A stretch of 53,186 nt of DNA from Symbiodinium natans (GCA_905221605.1 CAJNDS010001236.1:739652-792837), one strand, 5' to 3'; positions 20,400 through 30,586 are shown, numbered from the stretch's first letter. The notes: a model not told the origin generated them from the letters alone. Translations and numbers: made by a program.

Positions 20400-22800
20400 C
20401 TCCCTGAAGGGTTTAGGGTTTTGGTTTTTTTCGGGTTTAGGAACCACCTTAAGCCCGTTTGCAGACTTAGAACAGTGGCCGCAAACAGTTTTTTAGCGGC
20501 CTCGCAAAGTTCAAGGCTTCAGTCTTTTAGATGCAAGGCTCCTGGCGGTTTCATTGCAGCGGTCTTCAGTTTGGGATTTGGGGTTGGAATACCGGTCTTT
20601 GGTATCAGGGGCCTAGGCCCGAAACCCTATGCCAGCTTCACTGAACCACCAACCCTAGACACCTTTAGTTCTACAGCATCGAGAAGCTTTGCAAGAGTAC
20701 CCCAAAAAATTCAGCCTTGGATGTGTCTGCATATCCCTCTACTAGGTTGCCCCATGCTGCCTCCAAAAAGTACACACGACCTTTGAGAGGATCCGTGTTC
20801 GTCTTTTTACACGGCATCTGTTTGTTGGAGGCGATCCGTGACCTCTATTCGGCGCGAGACGAACAGACCCTACAGACCTCTAGCCTGAAACACCACTGCA
20901 CATCGTATCATCCACAGCTTGCATCCTACGCAGCAATGCCAGTCCCTCACTCCGCCCCCGACAGCTTGACGTGGAGTTGAGGGGTTTAGGGCCCTGCAGA
21001 CCTCACTCAGGGCGCACATGGACACGCACCAAGAGCCTGATAGGCCGCTGGACTGCAAACAGCTTTGCATTTGAGATTCAGTTCGATAAGGCCCAAACCC
21101 CAAAACCCTTTAAACCAAAAGCGCAGAACCTCTTCAAGTTGGTGGAAAGCTCTACGGCACTGTAGGCACTGGCTGGCACCCCCTCAGTCCCCATATGGTG
21201 GTTTCCGAAATTTGGGTTACCTGATTGGGGGTCCTTATAAAAAGGAAATCCTATTACTTGGGGGTATATATTTTAGGGCTCCCCTATATTCGTATAAACC
21301 CCATATCAAGAAATCTCCAGCTGTTGAGGCCTCAGGATCGGATGCTGCACCAACACCCTGCAGCGCGCACTTTGCTACCATTTGCTCAATAGCCCCGTCA
21401 AGAAGCACAGAATAATGATCCCTGTATTACCCTATAAGGAAGAATGTTCGTGTATATGTATATGTTTTTGGGGGGATTCTTAAGCACGTGGGACTTTAGG
21501 GTTTGGGGTTAGATTCGGATGGTTTCTTTCTCGAACAGTTGGTAGCTCAGACAAGGGCTTCTGGTGTGCCAGGAATTCCATTTTCAAGATTGCGGCATGT
21601 AATATGGGTCGGAATGATTACTCATCATATTCGCTTCTGGTCCCTTTGGAATTTAATAACCCCCCAGAACCCTACTCTGAATATTCCTAAGCCCTTGCAA
21701 GACCAGGCCATCTCTAATAGCGTTTCCTCAAACGCCACTTCCTGCTGTATTCCTCAAGCCGAGACCCCAAACCCCCTTACATCTCCAGCTTCATGGGTTT
21801 GAGGCTCGGCTCCTTCAATGGAGAGCAGCGAACACACACGCTTTTGGTCTTTTTGCAGCTCGGTTTCAGGGGGCAGTAGGTGGTTCGGCTTTCGGGTTAA
21901 GGGTTTTGGGTTTAGGGCCTTGGGAGGGGAGGGGCGAGGGGCGAGGGGGGGGGGGGAGTGGGGGGTCAGGGAGAGGGTGAACTCAGACGAACCTCAAAGC
22001 CCTTTATGGGCGTTCGGGTTCTTGATGTTTGCCTTTGGGTTTTCAGGGCTCAAGGCTTATTGAGGTGTTTCCCAAGAATCATCAGCACTCCCGCCCTCAA
22101 ACACCCTCTCATAATTCTGATGTTCTGAACACCCTACACTGTCCTACACCGTCAGAACCCTGAGCCCTCAGCGTTCCCAACACCCATCAAAACATTGAAG
22201 ACTCAACACCACATACGTAAGATGACATGTGCACCTTCACCCTTGACCCGAAGCCCAAAACAGCCTAGGTCCAGTGTGCCGGAGGCCGGGAATCACCTCG
22301 CTGCTCTAAGGGCTCTGAAATCTCTTCACAATGTGGATTCGATCGGTTCAGGCAGGATTTCAGATTCATTTCTCTCTTGAGACAACCCCTGCCGACCTAG
22401 CCCTAAACCCTGAACCCCAATGAACCCCAAATCCTAAACCCTAAAGACCCAAAGCTCCGCACAGTCCGATGGCGGGGGCCACCTTCACTTCCCACTCCTG
22501 GAGCTGCGAGTGCTGCCCAAGGTCTCCTCCCCCGCCCAAGTTTAGGGTTTGGGGCTTCGTTGTCAAAGTGGGGGGGGGGGGGGGTGGCACATGGTCGAAA
22601 AGCTGACTTTTTGAGGATGTGACAGCTCAAACTCAGACTGTGTTATTTTCCTAGGCTTTCGGCACATATTCTCAGAGGACTGGTAACGGCTGTGAGCAAT
22701 TGTGGAATATTGTGGACGAACAATCTTGACAGTACTCTCTCAACCCTGCCACACTGGTCTCCGTCGGTCTGTCCGCCAAACATGCCACAAGTAGTTTATG
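20400..22800. other. Unique DNA with family B copy 3
   Basis: Overlapping frames (20421-20786, 20717-20980, 21065-21415, 21503-21802, all plus) may include exons, for example RDEQTLQTSSLKHHCTSYHP near 20855, but none has a clear start or a family. G-run at about 22570-22585. Confidence 0.4.
21200..21302. mobile_element. Family B copy 3
   Basis: GGTTTCCGAAATTTGGGTTA to ATATTCGTATAAACCCC. CATAT occurs just outside both ends, a possible target-site duplication. Confidence 0.72.
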
Positions 22801-22832
22801 GTCTAGAGTACATAATCAGAGCTCATGTTGAG

Positions 22833-23110
22833 TCACGGTGCCCTACCGTGAAGCCGTGAGATGAGTTCGGCGTTATGGTGTTGTGCAATGGTGAGTACTG
22901 CCTGCTCTTCAAGTGATTTGTATAGGTCTGAGTTCAGCTCACAAGATGGGACCGGCACCAGGAGCTCTTCAAGTTGCTGGCCCCTTGCCTTTACCGTTCA
23001 AGCTACGTGCCCCCCAAAGCCGTCCCATAAATCCACATCTGTTTCCAGGCTCGCGCAGTGGCCATGAAGAAAGCAGGGGCGAACACAGCAACTTGCGATG
23101 CTTTCACGGG
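22833..23110 (-). CDS. Candidate broken or split gene, unknown
   Basis: Divergent to the large repeat gene. Upstream block (23107-23003): VKASQVAVFAPAFFMATARA then WKQMWIYGTALGGT, stop TAG; an in-frame ATG is at 23065. Downstream block in another frame (22997-22833): ARGQQLEELLVPVPSCELNS, DLYKSLEEQAVLTIAQHHNA, ELISRLHGRAP, stop. Only about 20 bases separate them, so this is either a frameshifted remnant or a gene with a very short intron (GT...AG ends are present). Plus-strand frames overlap. Confidence 0.28.
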
Positions 23111-23196
23111 GCTTAGCGGAATAAGGAGCTAGCAGACATGAATCACCCACTCCGTCTCATGCACATGTGTGACAATTAGCTGGGTGAGGTGTGAAG

Positions 23197-23311
23197 GGTT
23201 TAGGGTTTAGGGGTTTAGGGGTTTAGGGGTTTAGGGGTTTAGGGGTTTAGGGGTTTAGGGGTTTAGGGGTTTAGGGGTTTAGGGGTTTAGGGGTTTAGGG
23301 TTTAGGGTTTG
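23197..23311 (+). repeat. TTTAGGGG array abutting the main gene start
   Basis: About a dozen copies of the octamer TTTAGGGG, flanked at each end by canonical TTTAGGG units, ending four bases before the ATG of the large repeat protein. It would be in the 5' untranslated region, an upstream intron or the promoter. Runs of three or four G every eight bases have G-quadruplex potential on the coding strand. Confidence 0.9.
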
Positions 23312-23314
23312 GTC

Positions 23315-26300
23315 ATGCCCTCGCTTGATGGATCTCGCTGCACTCTGCGATGGCAATGGAACGGAACGATCCTTGCAGCCTTCCTTGCGGGCTTCGTTTC
23401 CTCAGCGTGCCTGCAGTGGCCTCTGTTCGTACATGTCAGCCCGATGCAGAGATTGCACAATCAGGTTCTTTCTTGGGACGGAGGCTGCAATGACAACGAG
23501 TCCGAAGTTCTTTCAGAAGCTGAGGCGCATCTAGTCGTGCCCAACATGTCGAGCCCCAAGTCCCACCTGGCACAAGCACTCCGCTGGGAGCGGAAGGGGG
23601 CCGCCCTGTGTCTTGCCGACAACGACCACCTGAGAAGCACGGCCGCCAGTCTACAGCAGAGCGTTGAGGACTTGAAGGCCCGGAGCAGCTTACCCCTTGA
23701 ATCACGGGATCCCACGTCTCCCGGAGGCCGCCATGACAACGAGTCCGGAGTTCTTTCAGAAGCTGAGGCGCATCTAGTTGTGCCCAACATGTCGAGCCCC
23801 AAGTCCCACCTGGCACAAGCACTCCGCTGGGAGCGGAAGGGGGCCGCCTGGTGTCTTGCCGACAACGAAAACCTGAGAAGCACGGCCGCCAGTCTACAGC
23901 GGAGCGTTGAGGACTTGAAGGCCCGGAGCAGCTTACCCCTTGAATCACGGGATCCCACGTCTCCCGGAGGCCGCCATGACAACGAGTCCGGAGTTCTTTC
24001 AGAAGCTGAGGCGCATCTAGTTGTGCCCAACATGTCGAGCCCCAAGTCCCACCTGGCACAAGCACTCCGCTGGGAGCGGAAGGGGGCCGCCCTGTGTCTT
24101 ACCGACAACGACCACCTGAGAAGCACGGCCGCCAGTCTACAGCAGAGCCTTGAGGACTTGAAGGCCCGGAGCAGCTTACCCCTTGAATCACGGGATCCCA
24201 CGTCTCCTGGAGGCCGCCATGACAACGAGTCCGGAGTTCTTTCAGAAGCTGAGGCGCATCTCGTCGTGCCCAACATGTCGAGCCCCAAGTCCCACCTGGC
24301 ACAAGCACTCCGCTGGGAGCGGAAGGGGGCCGCCCTGTGTCTTGCCGACAACGACCACCTGAGAAGCACGGCCGCCAGTCTACAGCAGAGCGTTGAGGAC
24401 TTGAAGGCCCGGAGCAGCTTACCCCTTGAATCACGGGATCCCACGTCTCCCGGAGGCCGCCATGACAACGAGTCCGGAGTTCTTTCAGAAGCTGAGGCGC
24501 ATCTAGTTGTGCCCAACATGTCGAGCCCCAAGTCCCACCTGGCACAAGCACTCCGCTGGGAGCGGAAGGGGGCCGCCCTGTGTCTTGCCGACAACGACCA
24601 CCTGAGAAGCACGGCCGCCAGTCTACAGCAGAGCCTTGAGGACTTGAAGGCCCGGAGCAGCTTACCCCTTGAATCACGGGATCCCACGTCTCCCGGAGGC
24701 CGCCATGACAACGAGTCCGGAGTTCTTTCAGAAGCTGAGGCGCATCTAGTTGTGCCCAACATGTCGAGCCCCAAGTCCCACCTGGCACAAGCACTCCGCT
24801 GGGAGCGGAAGGGGGCCGCCCTGTGTCTTGCCGACAACGACCACCTGAGAAGCACGGCCGCCAGTCTACAGCAGAGCGTTGAGGACTTGAAGGCCCGGAG
24901 CAGCTTACCCCTTGAATCACGGGATCCCACGTCTCCCGGAGGCCGCCATGACAACGAGTCCGGAGTTCTTTCAGAAGCTGAGGCGCATCTAGTTGTGCCC
25001 AACATGTCGAGCCCCAAGTCCCACCTGGCACAAGCACTTCGCTGGGAGCGGAAAGGGGCCGCCCTGTGTCTTGCCGACAACGACCACCTGAGAAGCACGG
25101 CCGCCAGTCTACAGCAGAGCGTTGAGGACTTGAAGGCCCGGAGCAGCTTACCCCTTGAATCACGGGATCCCACGTCTCCCGGAGGCCGCCATGACAACGA
25201 GTCCGGAGTTCTTTCAGAAGCTGAGGCGCATCTAGTTGTGCCCAACATGTCGAGCCCCAAGTCCCACCTGGCACAAGCACTCCGCTGGGAGCGGAAGGGG
25301 GCCGCCCTGTGTCTTGCCGACAACGACCACCTGAGAAGCACGGCCGCCAGTCTACAGCAGAGCGTTGAGGACTTGAAGGCCCGGAGCAGCTTACCCCTTG
25401 AATCACGGGATCCCACGTCTCCCGGAGGCCGCCATGACAACGAGTCCGGAGTTCTTTCAGAAGCTGAGGCGCATCTAGTTGTGCCCAACATGTCGAGCCC
25501 CAAGTCCCACCTGGCACAAGCACTTCGCTGGGAGCGGAAAGGGGCCGCCCTGTGTCTTGCCGACAACGACCACCTGAGAAGCACGGCCGCCAGTCTACAG
25601 CAGAGCGTTGAGGACTTGAAGGCCCGGAGCAGCTTACCCCTTGAATCACGGGATCCCACGTCTCCCGGAGGCCGCCATGACAACGAGTCCGGAGTTCTTT
25701 CAGAAGCTGAGGCGCATCTAGTTGTGCCCAACATGTCGAGCCCCAAGTCCCACCTGGCACAAGCACTCCGCTGGGAGCGGAAGGGGGCCGCCCTGTGTCT
25801 TGCCGACAACGACCACCTGAGAAGCACGGCCGCCAGTCTACAGCAGAGCGTTGAGGACTTGAAGGCCCGGAGCAGCTTACCCCTTGAATCACGGGATCCC
25901 ACGTCTCCCGGAGGCCGCCATGACAACGAGTCCGGAGTTCTTTCAGAAGCTGAGGCGCATCTAGTTGTGCCCAACATGTCGAGCCCCAAGTCCCACCTGG
26001 CACAAGCACTCCGCTGGGAGCGGAAGGGGGCCGCCCTGTGTCTTGCCGACAACGACCACCTGAGAAGCACGGCCGCCAGTCTACAGCAGAGCGTTGAGGA
26101 CTTGAAGGCCCGGAGCAGCTTACCCCTTGAATCACGGGATCCCACGTCTCCCGCGTCTGCCACATCCCCCGCGTCTGCCTCATGGGGAGCCGTCAGCTGT
26201 GATGCCTGGAAACGTATCCAGGTGACGAAAGGTGCGGGGTTTGCCACGCTCAGGCTTGATGGGATGACTCAGCCGAAGGACATCTCATCTAAATATGCCG

Positions 26301-27673
26301 TGTACTGGTGTCCCAGTTTGGCGCAAGAGCTTGTGGCAGCATTCCACGTCCAGAAATTGCTTGACTGCAAAGATCGGTCTGGTTTCATGGAGGACAAGAA
26401 ATGGGAAGATCTCGTGAGGAAGGAGTTCGGACCGGATGAGTTTACCTTAATCCTGGAAGGCCCAGAATTGCAGGCGTTGCACATTGCATCACAGTATTAC
26501 GGTTCCTGCCGATATGAGCTGTTGTCAAACTTCACTGTGCCGGGTTCCTACCGTCTGAATCTGGTAATGTGGCGTGAGAATTACATGGGTCTGCAGGAGA
26601 TTCTTGGTGGCAAGCCATACGAGGACTGGCCCCCTTTGCACTACGATGTCCCGGTTGGACAGGAGGTCTACATAAACTTGGGCAAGTCAGAGCGCCCTGA
26701 GGTGTCTGAGAAAGCGCGAGATCGTGCTTTGAGTGGCGCCGGCCTTCCGATGTGCGATCTCAAGAAATCCGGCGAAAACACACATTCTCATGGTAGATGG
26801 GTCTACACCGGCAGCATGCAACACATCTTTCTCGCAGAGCCAGAAGTGATTGTTGATACTCAAGGCGTCGCACCTTTCAAGCGATACATCAATCCCGACT
26901 TGTATGTATGGAGGCCATTTAGCTGCCGATTGCTAAACTTTTCTGTTCAGAGTGGACAGACCTGTATCCAGGGAGCAAAGAGGATGCTCATAACGGGTGA
27001 CTCACATTCTCGACGTCTGAATCGTGCGATGCTACACATGCTGAGCATGAACCAGTGTGACTCTGGAGAAAAAGATGAAACCTCCTCGCGTTGCCAAAAA
27101 ACCGTTGGTGACTGTAAAGCTGTCAGCGGGGTTTGCTATATCTGGCTTACACACGCAACAACACATGTGAACTTCGACAGATATGACCTCGTGGTCTTCA
27201 ACGTCGGCCAGCACCCAGCTGACGGTAAAAGTCATTGGACTGCTGGGCATTATGCGAGAGTTGTTGAGAAGTTGGCAGGGAAAGCTAGAAACAAGCCTGC
27301 TGCTTTGTGGCACCAAACCAATGGCCTTCGGTTTAGAAACGATTTCTGGATTCGTTGGTACCGTGATTGGCGGACTCCCAGCCGCCTTCGCCTGTTCAAC
27401 CGCATAGCGACGGACATGATGAACGATGCAGGCGTGCCGCAGATCCCCACTTGGAGTCAAACGTCTGCGCTTCTCTTGCATCTCACAGACAACGCACATG
27501 TTCCGGAGAACATCCTCCAGGCAAGCTCGGTGTTGCATGTCCTCAAAAGGCTCTGTCCAGCCAACGAGACCATGCAGGGCAAGAAGCTCATTCAGGCCCC
27601 ATCTGCCCAGGCGGAGAAAAAGAGTCTCCTGTCGGATCCAGGGTGTCGAAACCTTAAACCCTGGGCCCCCTAA
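23315..27673 (+). CDS. Membrane-anchored PC-esterase/SGNH-like protein with eleven 81-residue tandem repeats
   Basis: Single uninterrupted frame of 1452 codons. I start at the ATG at 23315; the frame is open two codons further up, to a TTG inside the telomere-like array. Residues about 16-39 form a hydrophobic segment after a short basic N-terminus (type II anchor or signal anchor). Residues 56-946 are 11 tandem 81-residue units, each with sequons NES and NMS and a leucine-rich, probably coiled-coil stretch ending in SLQQSVEDLKARSSL. Residues 947-1452 are unique: WRPFSCRLLNF near 1199, GDSHSR at 1228-1233 (Ser1230 the likely nucleophile), DLVVFNVGQH at 1291-1300, and DNAH at 1392-1395 followed by VPE. 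This order (GDS, FN.G, D..H) is that of the PC-esterase branch of SGNH hydrolases, which includes plant TBL/PMR5 and animal NXPE proteins that O-acetylate or modify surface glycans. Inference: a Golgi or surface glycan acyltransferase/esterase on a long glycosylated stalk. The domain call is by motif; the substrate is unknown. The stop codon lies in a CCCTAAACCC motif. Confidence 0.85.
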   Translation: MPSLDGSRCTLRWQWNGTILAAFLAGFVSSACLQWPLFVHVSPMQRLHNQVLSWDGGCNDNESEVLSEAEAHLVVPNMSSPKSHLAQALRWERKGAALCLADNDHLRSTAASLQQSVEDLKARSSLPLESRDPTSPGGRHDNESGVLSEAEAHLVVPNMSSPKSHLAQALRWERKGAAWCLADNENLRSTAASLQRSVEDLKARSSLPLESRDPTSPGGRHDNESGVLSEAEAHLVVPNMSSPKSHLAQALRWERKGAALCLTDNDHLRSTAASLQQSLEDLKARSSLPLESRDPTSPGGRHDNESGVLSEAEAHLVVPNMSSPKSHLAQALRWERKGAALCLADNDHLRSTAASLQQSVEDLKARSSLPLESRDPTSPGGRHDNESGVLSEAEAHLVVPNMSSPKSHLAQALRWERKGAALCLADNDHLRSTAASLQQSLEDLKARSSLPLESRDPTSPGGRHDNESGVLSEAEAHLVVPNMSSPKSHLAQALRWERKGAALCLADNDHLRSTAASLQQSVEDLKARSSLPLESRDPTSPGGRHDNESGVLSEAEAHLVVPNMSSPKSHLAQALRWERKGAALCLADNDHLRSTAASLQQSVEDLKARSSLPLESRDPTSPGGRHDNESGVLSEAEAHLVVPNMSSPKSHLAQALRWERKGAALCLADNDHLRSTAASLQQSVEDLKARSSLPLESRDPTSPGGRHDNESGVLSEAEAHLVVPNMSSPKSHLAQALRWERKGAALCLADNDHLRSTAASLQQSVEDLKARSSLPLESRDPTSPGGRHDNESGVLSEAEAHLVVPNMSSPKSHLAQALRWERKGAALCLADNDHLRSTAASLQQSVEDLKARSSLPLESRDPTSPGGRHDNESGVLSEAEAHLVVPNMSSPKSHLAQALRWERKGAALCLADNDHLRSTAASLQQSVEDLKARSSLPLESRDPTSPASATSPASASWGAVSCDAWKRIQVTKGAGFATLRLDGMTQPKDISSKYAVYWCPSLAQELVAAFHVQKLLDCKDRSGFMEDKKWEDLVRKEFGPDEFTLILEGPELQALHIASQYYGSCRYELLSNFTVPGSYRLNLVMWRENYMGLQEILGGKPYEDWPPLHYDVPVGQEVYINLGKSERPEVSEKARDRALSGAGLPMCDLKKSGENTHSHGRWVYTGSMQHIFLAEPEVIVDTQGVAPFKRYINPDLYVWRPFSCRLLNFSVQSGQTCIQGAKRMLITGDSHSRRLNRAMLHMLSMNQCDSGEKDETSSRCQKTVGDCKAVSGVCYIWLTHATTHVNFDRYDLVVFNVGQHPADGKSHWTAGHYARVVEKLAGKARNKPAALWHQTNGLRFRNDFWIRWYRDWRTPSRLRLFNRIATDMMNDAGVPQIPTWSQTSALLLHLTDNAHVPENILQASSVLHVLKRLCPANETMQGKKLIQAPSAQAEKKSLLSDPGCRNLKPWAP
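23480..26152 (+). repeat. Coding tandem repeat, 11 x 243 bp
   Basis: Eleven head-to-tail units of exactly 243 bp (81 codons), in phase with the reading frame and differing by only a few bases. The first unit is the most divergent (GGCNDNESEV instead of GGRHDNESGV). Unit 2 has AAWCLADNENL, unit 3 has CLTDND, and units 3 and 5 share SLEDL where the others have SVEDL. Units 7 and 9 share silent changes (GCACTTCGC, GGAAAGGGG) absent from unit 8. Because the period is divisible by three, two antisense frames are also open across the array; these are by-products, not genes. Confidence 0.97.
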
Positions 27674-27831
27674 ACCCTTGGCACATGATCCAGGCGGGGA
27701 CCGCTGTTCTCTGGAATAATGTCAAGCCGAAGGGATGCTTGGCGGCATTTGATTTTCAGGCCAGTGGCGTCTAGGTTCGGAGGGCAGATGTAGCATCGCT
27801 TCTTCGTGTTGAAGCTTCTCAGGACCTAGTT

Positions 27832-27938
27832 GGGGGTTTGCGAAAACAGGGGCCTCAACATAGACCCCCAAATAGTAGGGATTCCCTGATAATCAGGACC
27901 CCAGTAAGGTACCCCTAATCCTAATGCCGGAAACCACC
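27832..27938. mobile_element. Family B copy 4
   Basis: GGGGGTTTGCGAAAACAGGG to GCCGGAAACCACC, with CCCAAATAGTAGGGATTCCC inside. It lies 160 bp after the stop codon of the large repeat gene. Confidence 0.72.
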
Positions 27939-28358
27939 AGTCGAGGCCGGGTTCTGGGCTTAACAGTACGATGTTCGTCCTTTTTCTTTGGGGGGGGGGA
28001 GGGGGACTGGACAACTGAGGAGAAGCAGCGTCGGGCTCAGCGACCAGTTAGGGGGCATGAGGCTTGGGGATGGTTGTCGGGTTTCAGGGAGACTGTTCAT
28101 GTACACTGGTGTGAGTTTGGAGTTTTGGAGTGAGGCGTTACGGTAGGGTTTAGAGCTTGAGGTCAGTCATTCTTGGGGTGCTCGGCATTTGATGTTTCGG
28201 AGCTTGAAGTTTTCGGGCTGGCAGGTGTGGCCAAATTCTCACTCTGTAGGGATACAGGCTTTAGGGTCATTACGGGCTCTTTACGGCGGCTGAACCCTTT
28301 GCCATTTGCCCCAAAACTCCCCAACACACACGCATCCACAAAGCAAGCGCATCTGGCT

Positions 28359-28796
28359 CTAGGCTTTAGGGGGTTCAATGCAGCATCTCTGCCCGAAACC
28401 CTGAACACCCAACAGTTTTATCGTCTTGGTCTGACCAAGACGATTCCGGCCTGTTGCTGATGTTGTCCTGCAACGTGGCTCCGGCACCACGACTTTGCTC
28501 CGCTCTTGCACAACACCCTGACGCTGGTGCAGCAGTGGTAGGTGGAGCAGGTGATGGGCATCGATATTCGGCGTCCAAGGAGATTCCATCAACGCCTGGA
28601 CGGCCGCGTGGTCATGGAACCATGAGTAGAAGATAGCACGCAGGGCAGTGGCTTGCCCAAGCAAACCCCACAGCACTCGTACATTCTGAAGCCCATGCCT
28701 AAAACATCCTAAACCATGAGCCTTAAACCTTCGGACTTCCCACTGCCCAGGGCTTGATGGAGCCAGATCCCTGCGCCTTGCACGAGGCATGCTCAT
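28359..28796 (-). CDS. Candidate ORF, 145 aa, unknown
   Basis: ATG at 28796 (MSMPRARRRDLA), TAG at 28359. The middle is the most protein-like part: LQNVRVLWGLLGQATALRAI, FYSWFHDHAAVQALMESPW, then NIDAHHLLHLPLLHQRQGVV and a basic KVVVPEPRC stretch. The N-terminal third includes telomere-like codons (VRRFKAHGLGCF) and GGGCTTCAG could be an acceptor, so the real exon may start near LQNVRV. The C-terminal CCIEPPKA is also motif-derived. A 95-residue plus-strand frame overlaps at 28173-28460. No known domain. Confidence 0.3.
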   Translation of the reverse strand: MSMPRARRRDLAPSSPGQWEVRRFKAHGLGCFRHGLQNVRVLWGLLGQATALRAIFYSWFHDHAAVQALMESPWTPNIDAHHLLHLPLLHQRQGVVQERSKVVVPEPRCRTTSATGRNRLGQTKTIKLLGVQGFGQRCCIEPPKA

Positions 28797-28839
28797 GGAG
28801 AGCTGCCGTTTTGAGATGTTGTATTGATGCTTCACACCT

Positions 28840-30040
28840 TGGGGTTTTCGGGGGTTTAGGGGGTTTTGGATGCTTCAAATCGTTTAGGAAGTTTTTTTTA
28901 CGCGCTGGCCCCTGCTCTCACACATGTATGTCTTCCGAAGCACGATTTTACGGCATAACTTTCAACCTTGCTGTCAAGCCTGCTCATGTATCCCCCAAAA
29001 AATTGAAGAACCCAAGCCATATAAGGTCCGCAAGCATCAGTTCCTGCAAGCGTGTAGCCCTAAACCCTAAACCCTAGGACCCTAAACCCTGAACACTAGC
29101 CCTAAACCCTAAACCCTAGGATCCTAAACCCTAAACCCTCTCAGCTACGACACCTCAGCCCTTCTTCCAGGGCGAACCACCTCTTTCTGTGAACAAGGCT
29201 GGGCCGACCAGCTTGCTGGCTTTAATATATAGGTCGGAATCATTAGAATCGGGTTTAGGGTTTAGGGTTTAGGGATATAGCCTTAATTCGTATTCCCTTA
29301 GGGTCCCGAGAGGTTTATGCCATAGTATCTTCCGAAAAGCATTCTATTTATGAAGGCCCCTAGATCATGCCTAGGGTTCTACCGTTTTTGAGGCTTTAAC
29401 AGACGACAGTGTTCTTCTTTGCATAGTACAAGAGGACTATCACAGCTGGCGGCTCAAGGTTTTGGAACTGTCAGGGCTTAGGGTTTAGGGAGTAGGGCTT
29501 TAGGCTTAGGGTTTTGGATTCGGAGATCAGGGTGGACGGTTTAGGGGTGGGCTTAGCCAAGCTCTGAGCCCTGCGGTTGTGCTTCTGATTGACATCGACT
29601 TTCCAGACCCCCTAAGGCCCTACATCCCAAAAAGATCCTGGGAAAGTTTCTCCCCAATGGTTCCTTCTTTGTGTGCAGGGTTTAGAGCTTACACAGGCTT
29701 TCCTTCAGGAAACCTCTGAGTGGATGGGTGCTTACCTTTGGATGCTACGGCGGAGACATGCAAGATCATGTCCTGGGCTAAAGTAAAGAAAGCCCTAGCA
29801 AGCTGCATCTTTCAAGAGGAACCTCAAAGGCAGCCGCGGGACCTCTAGAGCGCATGTACCTGGGGGTTTAGGGTTTAGGGTTTAGGGTTTAGGGTTTAGG
29901 GTTTAGGGTTTAGGGTTTAGGGTTTAGGGTTTAGGGCCTGAGCTCTGCCAGCAGGTGGCCATGAACGTGCCGCGGCACATTTTTGGGGGCCTGCACACAA
30001 CCTTGTTAATCCCCTCCCCCTGATAGGGTTTAGGGTTTAG
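28840..30040. other. Intergenic DNA with telomere-like motifs
   Basis: Degenerate CCCTAAAC motifs at 29060-29140, a possible worn family C relative at 29229-29352 (TAGGTCGGAATCATTAGAAT), and the array at 29866. No gene seen. Confidence 0.45.
29866..29936 (+). repeat. TTTAGGG array
   Basis: About 10 perfect plus-strand units, 100 bp before the left border of the composite repeat domain. Confidence 0.92.
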
Positions 30041-30137
30041 GGTATTAAAGCCCCCCCCCCTACCCCTCAATATTTACATCCCCCAATATACTATAATGGG
30101 GGGGGGGGGTGGGGGGGGGGGGGGGGGTGTGCAGCTT

Positions 30138-30240
30138 AAATAGGGTCTATTTGGAAGCTGGGAATCGTATTTACAAGAGGAAAACAGGCCCCAAAACGTA
30201 TACTTATTCACAAGAGCCATGTTCCAAATAGACCCTATTT
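30138..30240. mobile_element. Small foldback at left border
   Basis: 19-bp perfect inverted repeats AAATAGGGTCTATTTGGAA (30138-30156) and TTCCAAATAGACCCTATTT (30222-30240) around 65 bp. The same arm recurs at 35475-35493. Confidence 0.65.
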
Positions 30241-30263
30241 TAGGTCCTGTAGGGTTGCACAGA

Positions 30264-30586
30264 CAGAATTTAATTCATTAAATTCCTTAATTTCCACTTT
30301 CCCCTGGAATTTAATGAATTTAATCAATTATTTCAATTAATTCATTTATTTCCAAAGCGGGGTGGAATTAATTGAATTAGTTGAATTAATTGAATTAATT
30401 GAATTAATTGAATTAATTGAATTAATTGAACCCCCCCCCCTTTGGAAATAAATGAATTAATTGAATTAATTGAATTAATTGAATTAATTGAATTAATTGA
30501 ATTAATTGAATTAATTGAATTAATTGAATTAATTGAATTAATTGAATTAATTGAATTAATTGGAATTAATTCAATTAATTCAATTA
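30264..30586. repeat. AATTGAATT microsatellite with strand switch
   Basis: 9-bp repeat TTGAATTAA in about 20 copies in two blocks separated by a C-run, each flanked by TTTGGAAATAAATGAATT or its complement. The orientation inverts near 30570, just before the N gap, so it can form long hairpins. It translates to poly-ELI. Confidence 0.9.

Noticed and set aside
23461-26247. 928-codon and 694-codon antisense ORFs across the repeat array
   Set aside because: The 243-bp period keeps any stop-free frame open in every unit. The sense frame has the anchor, the unique catalytic-like domain and sequons; the antisense frames have only the repeat.
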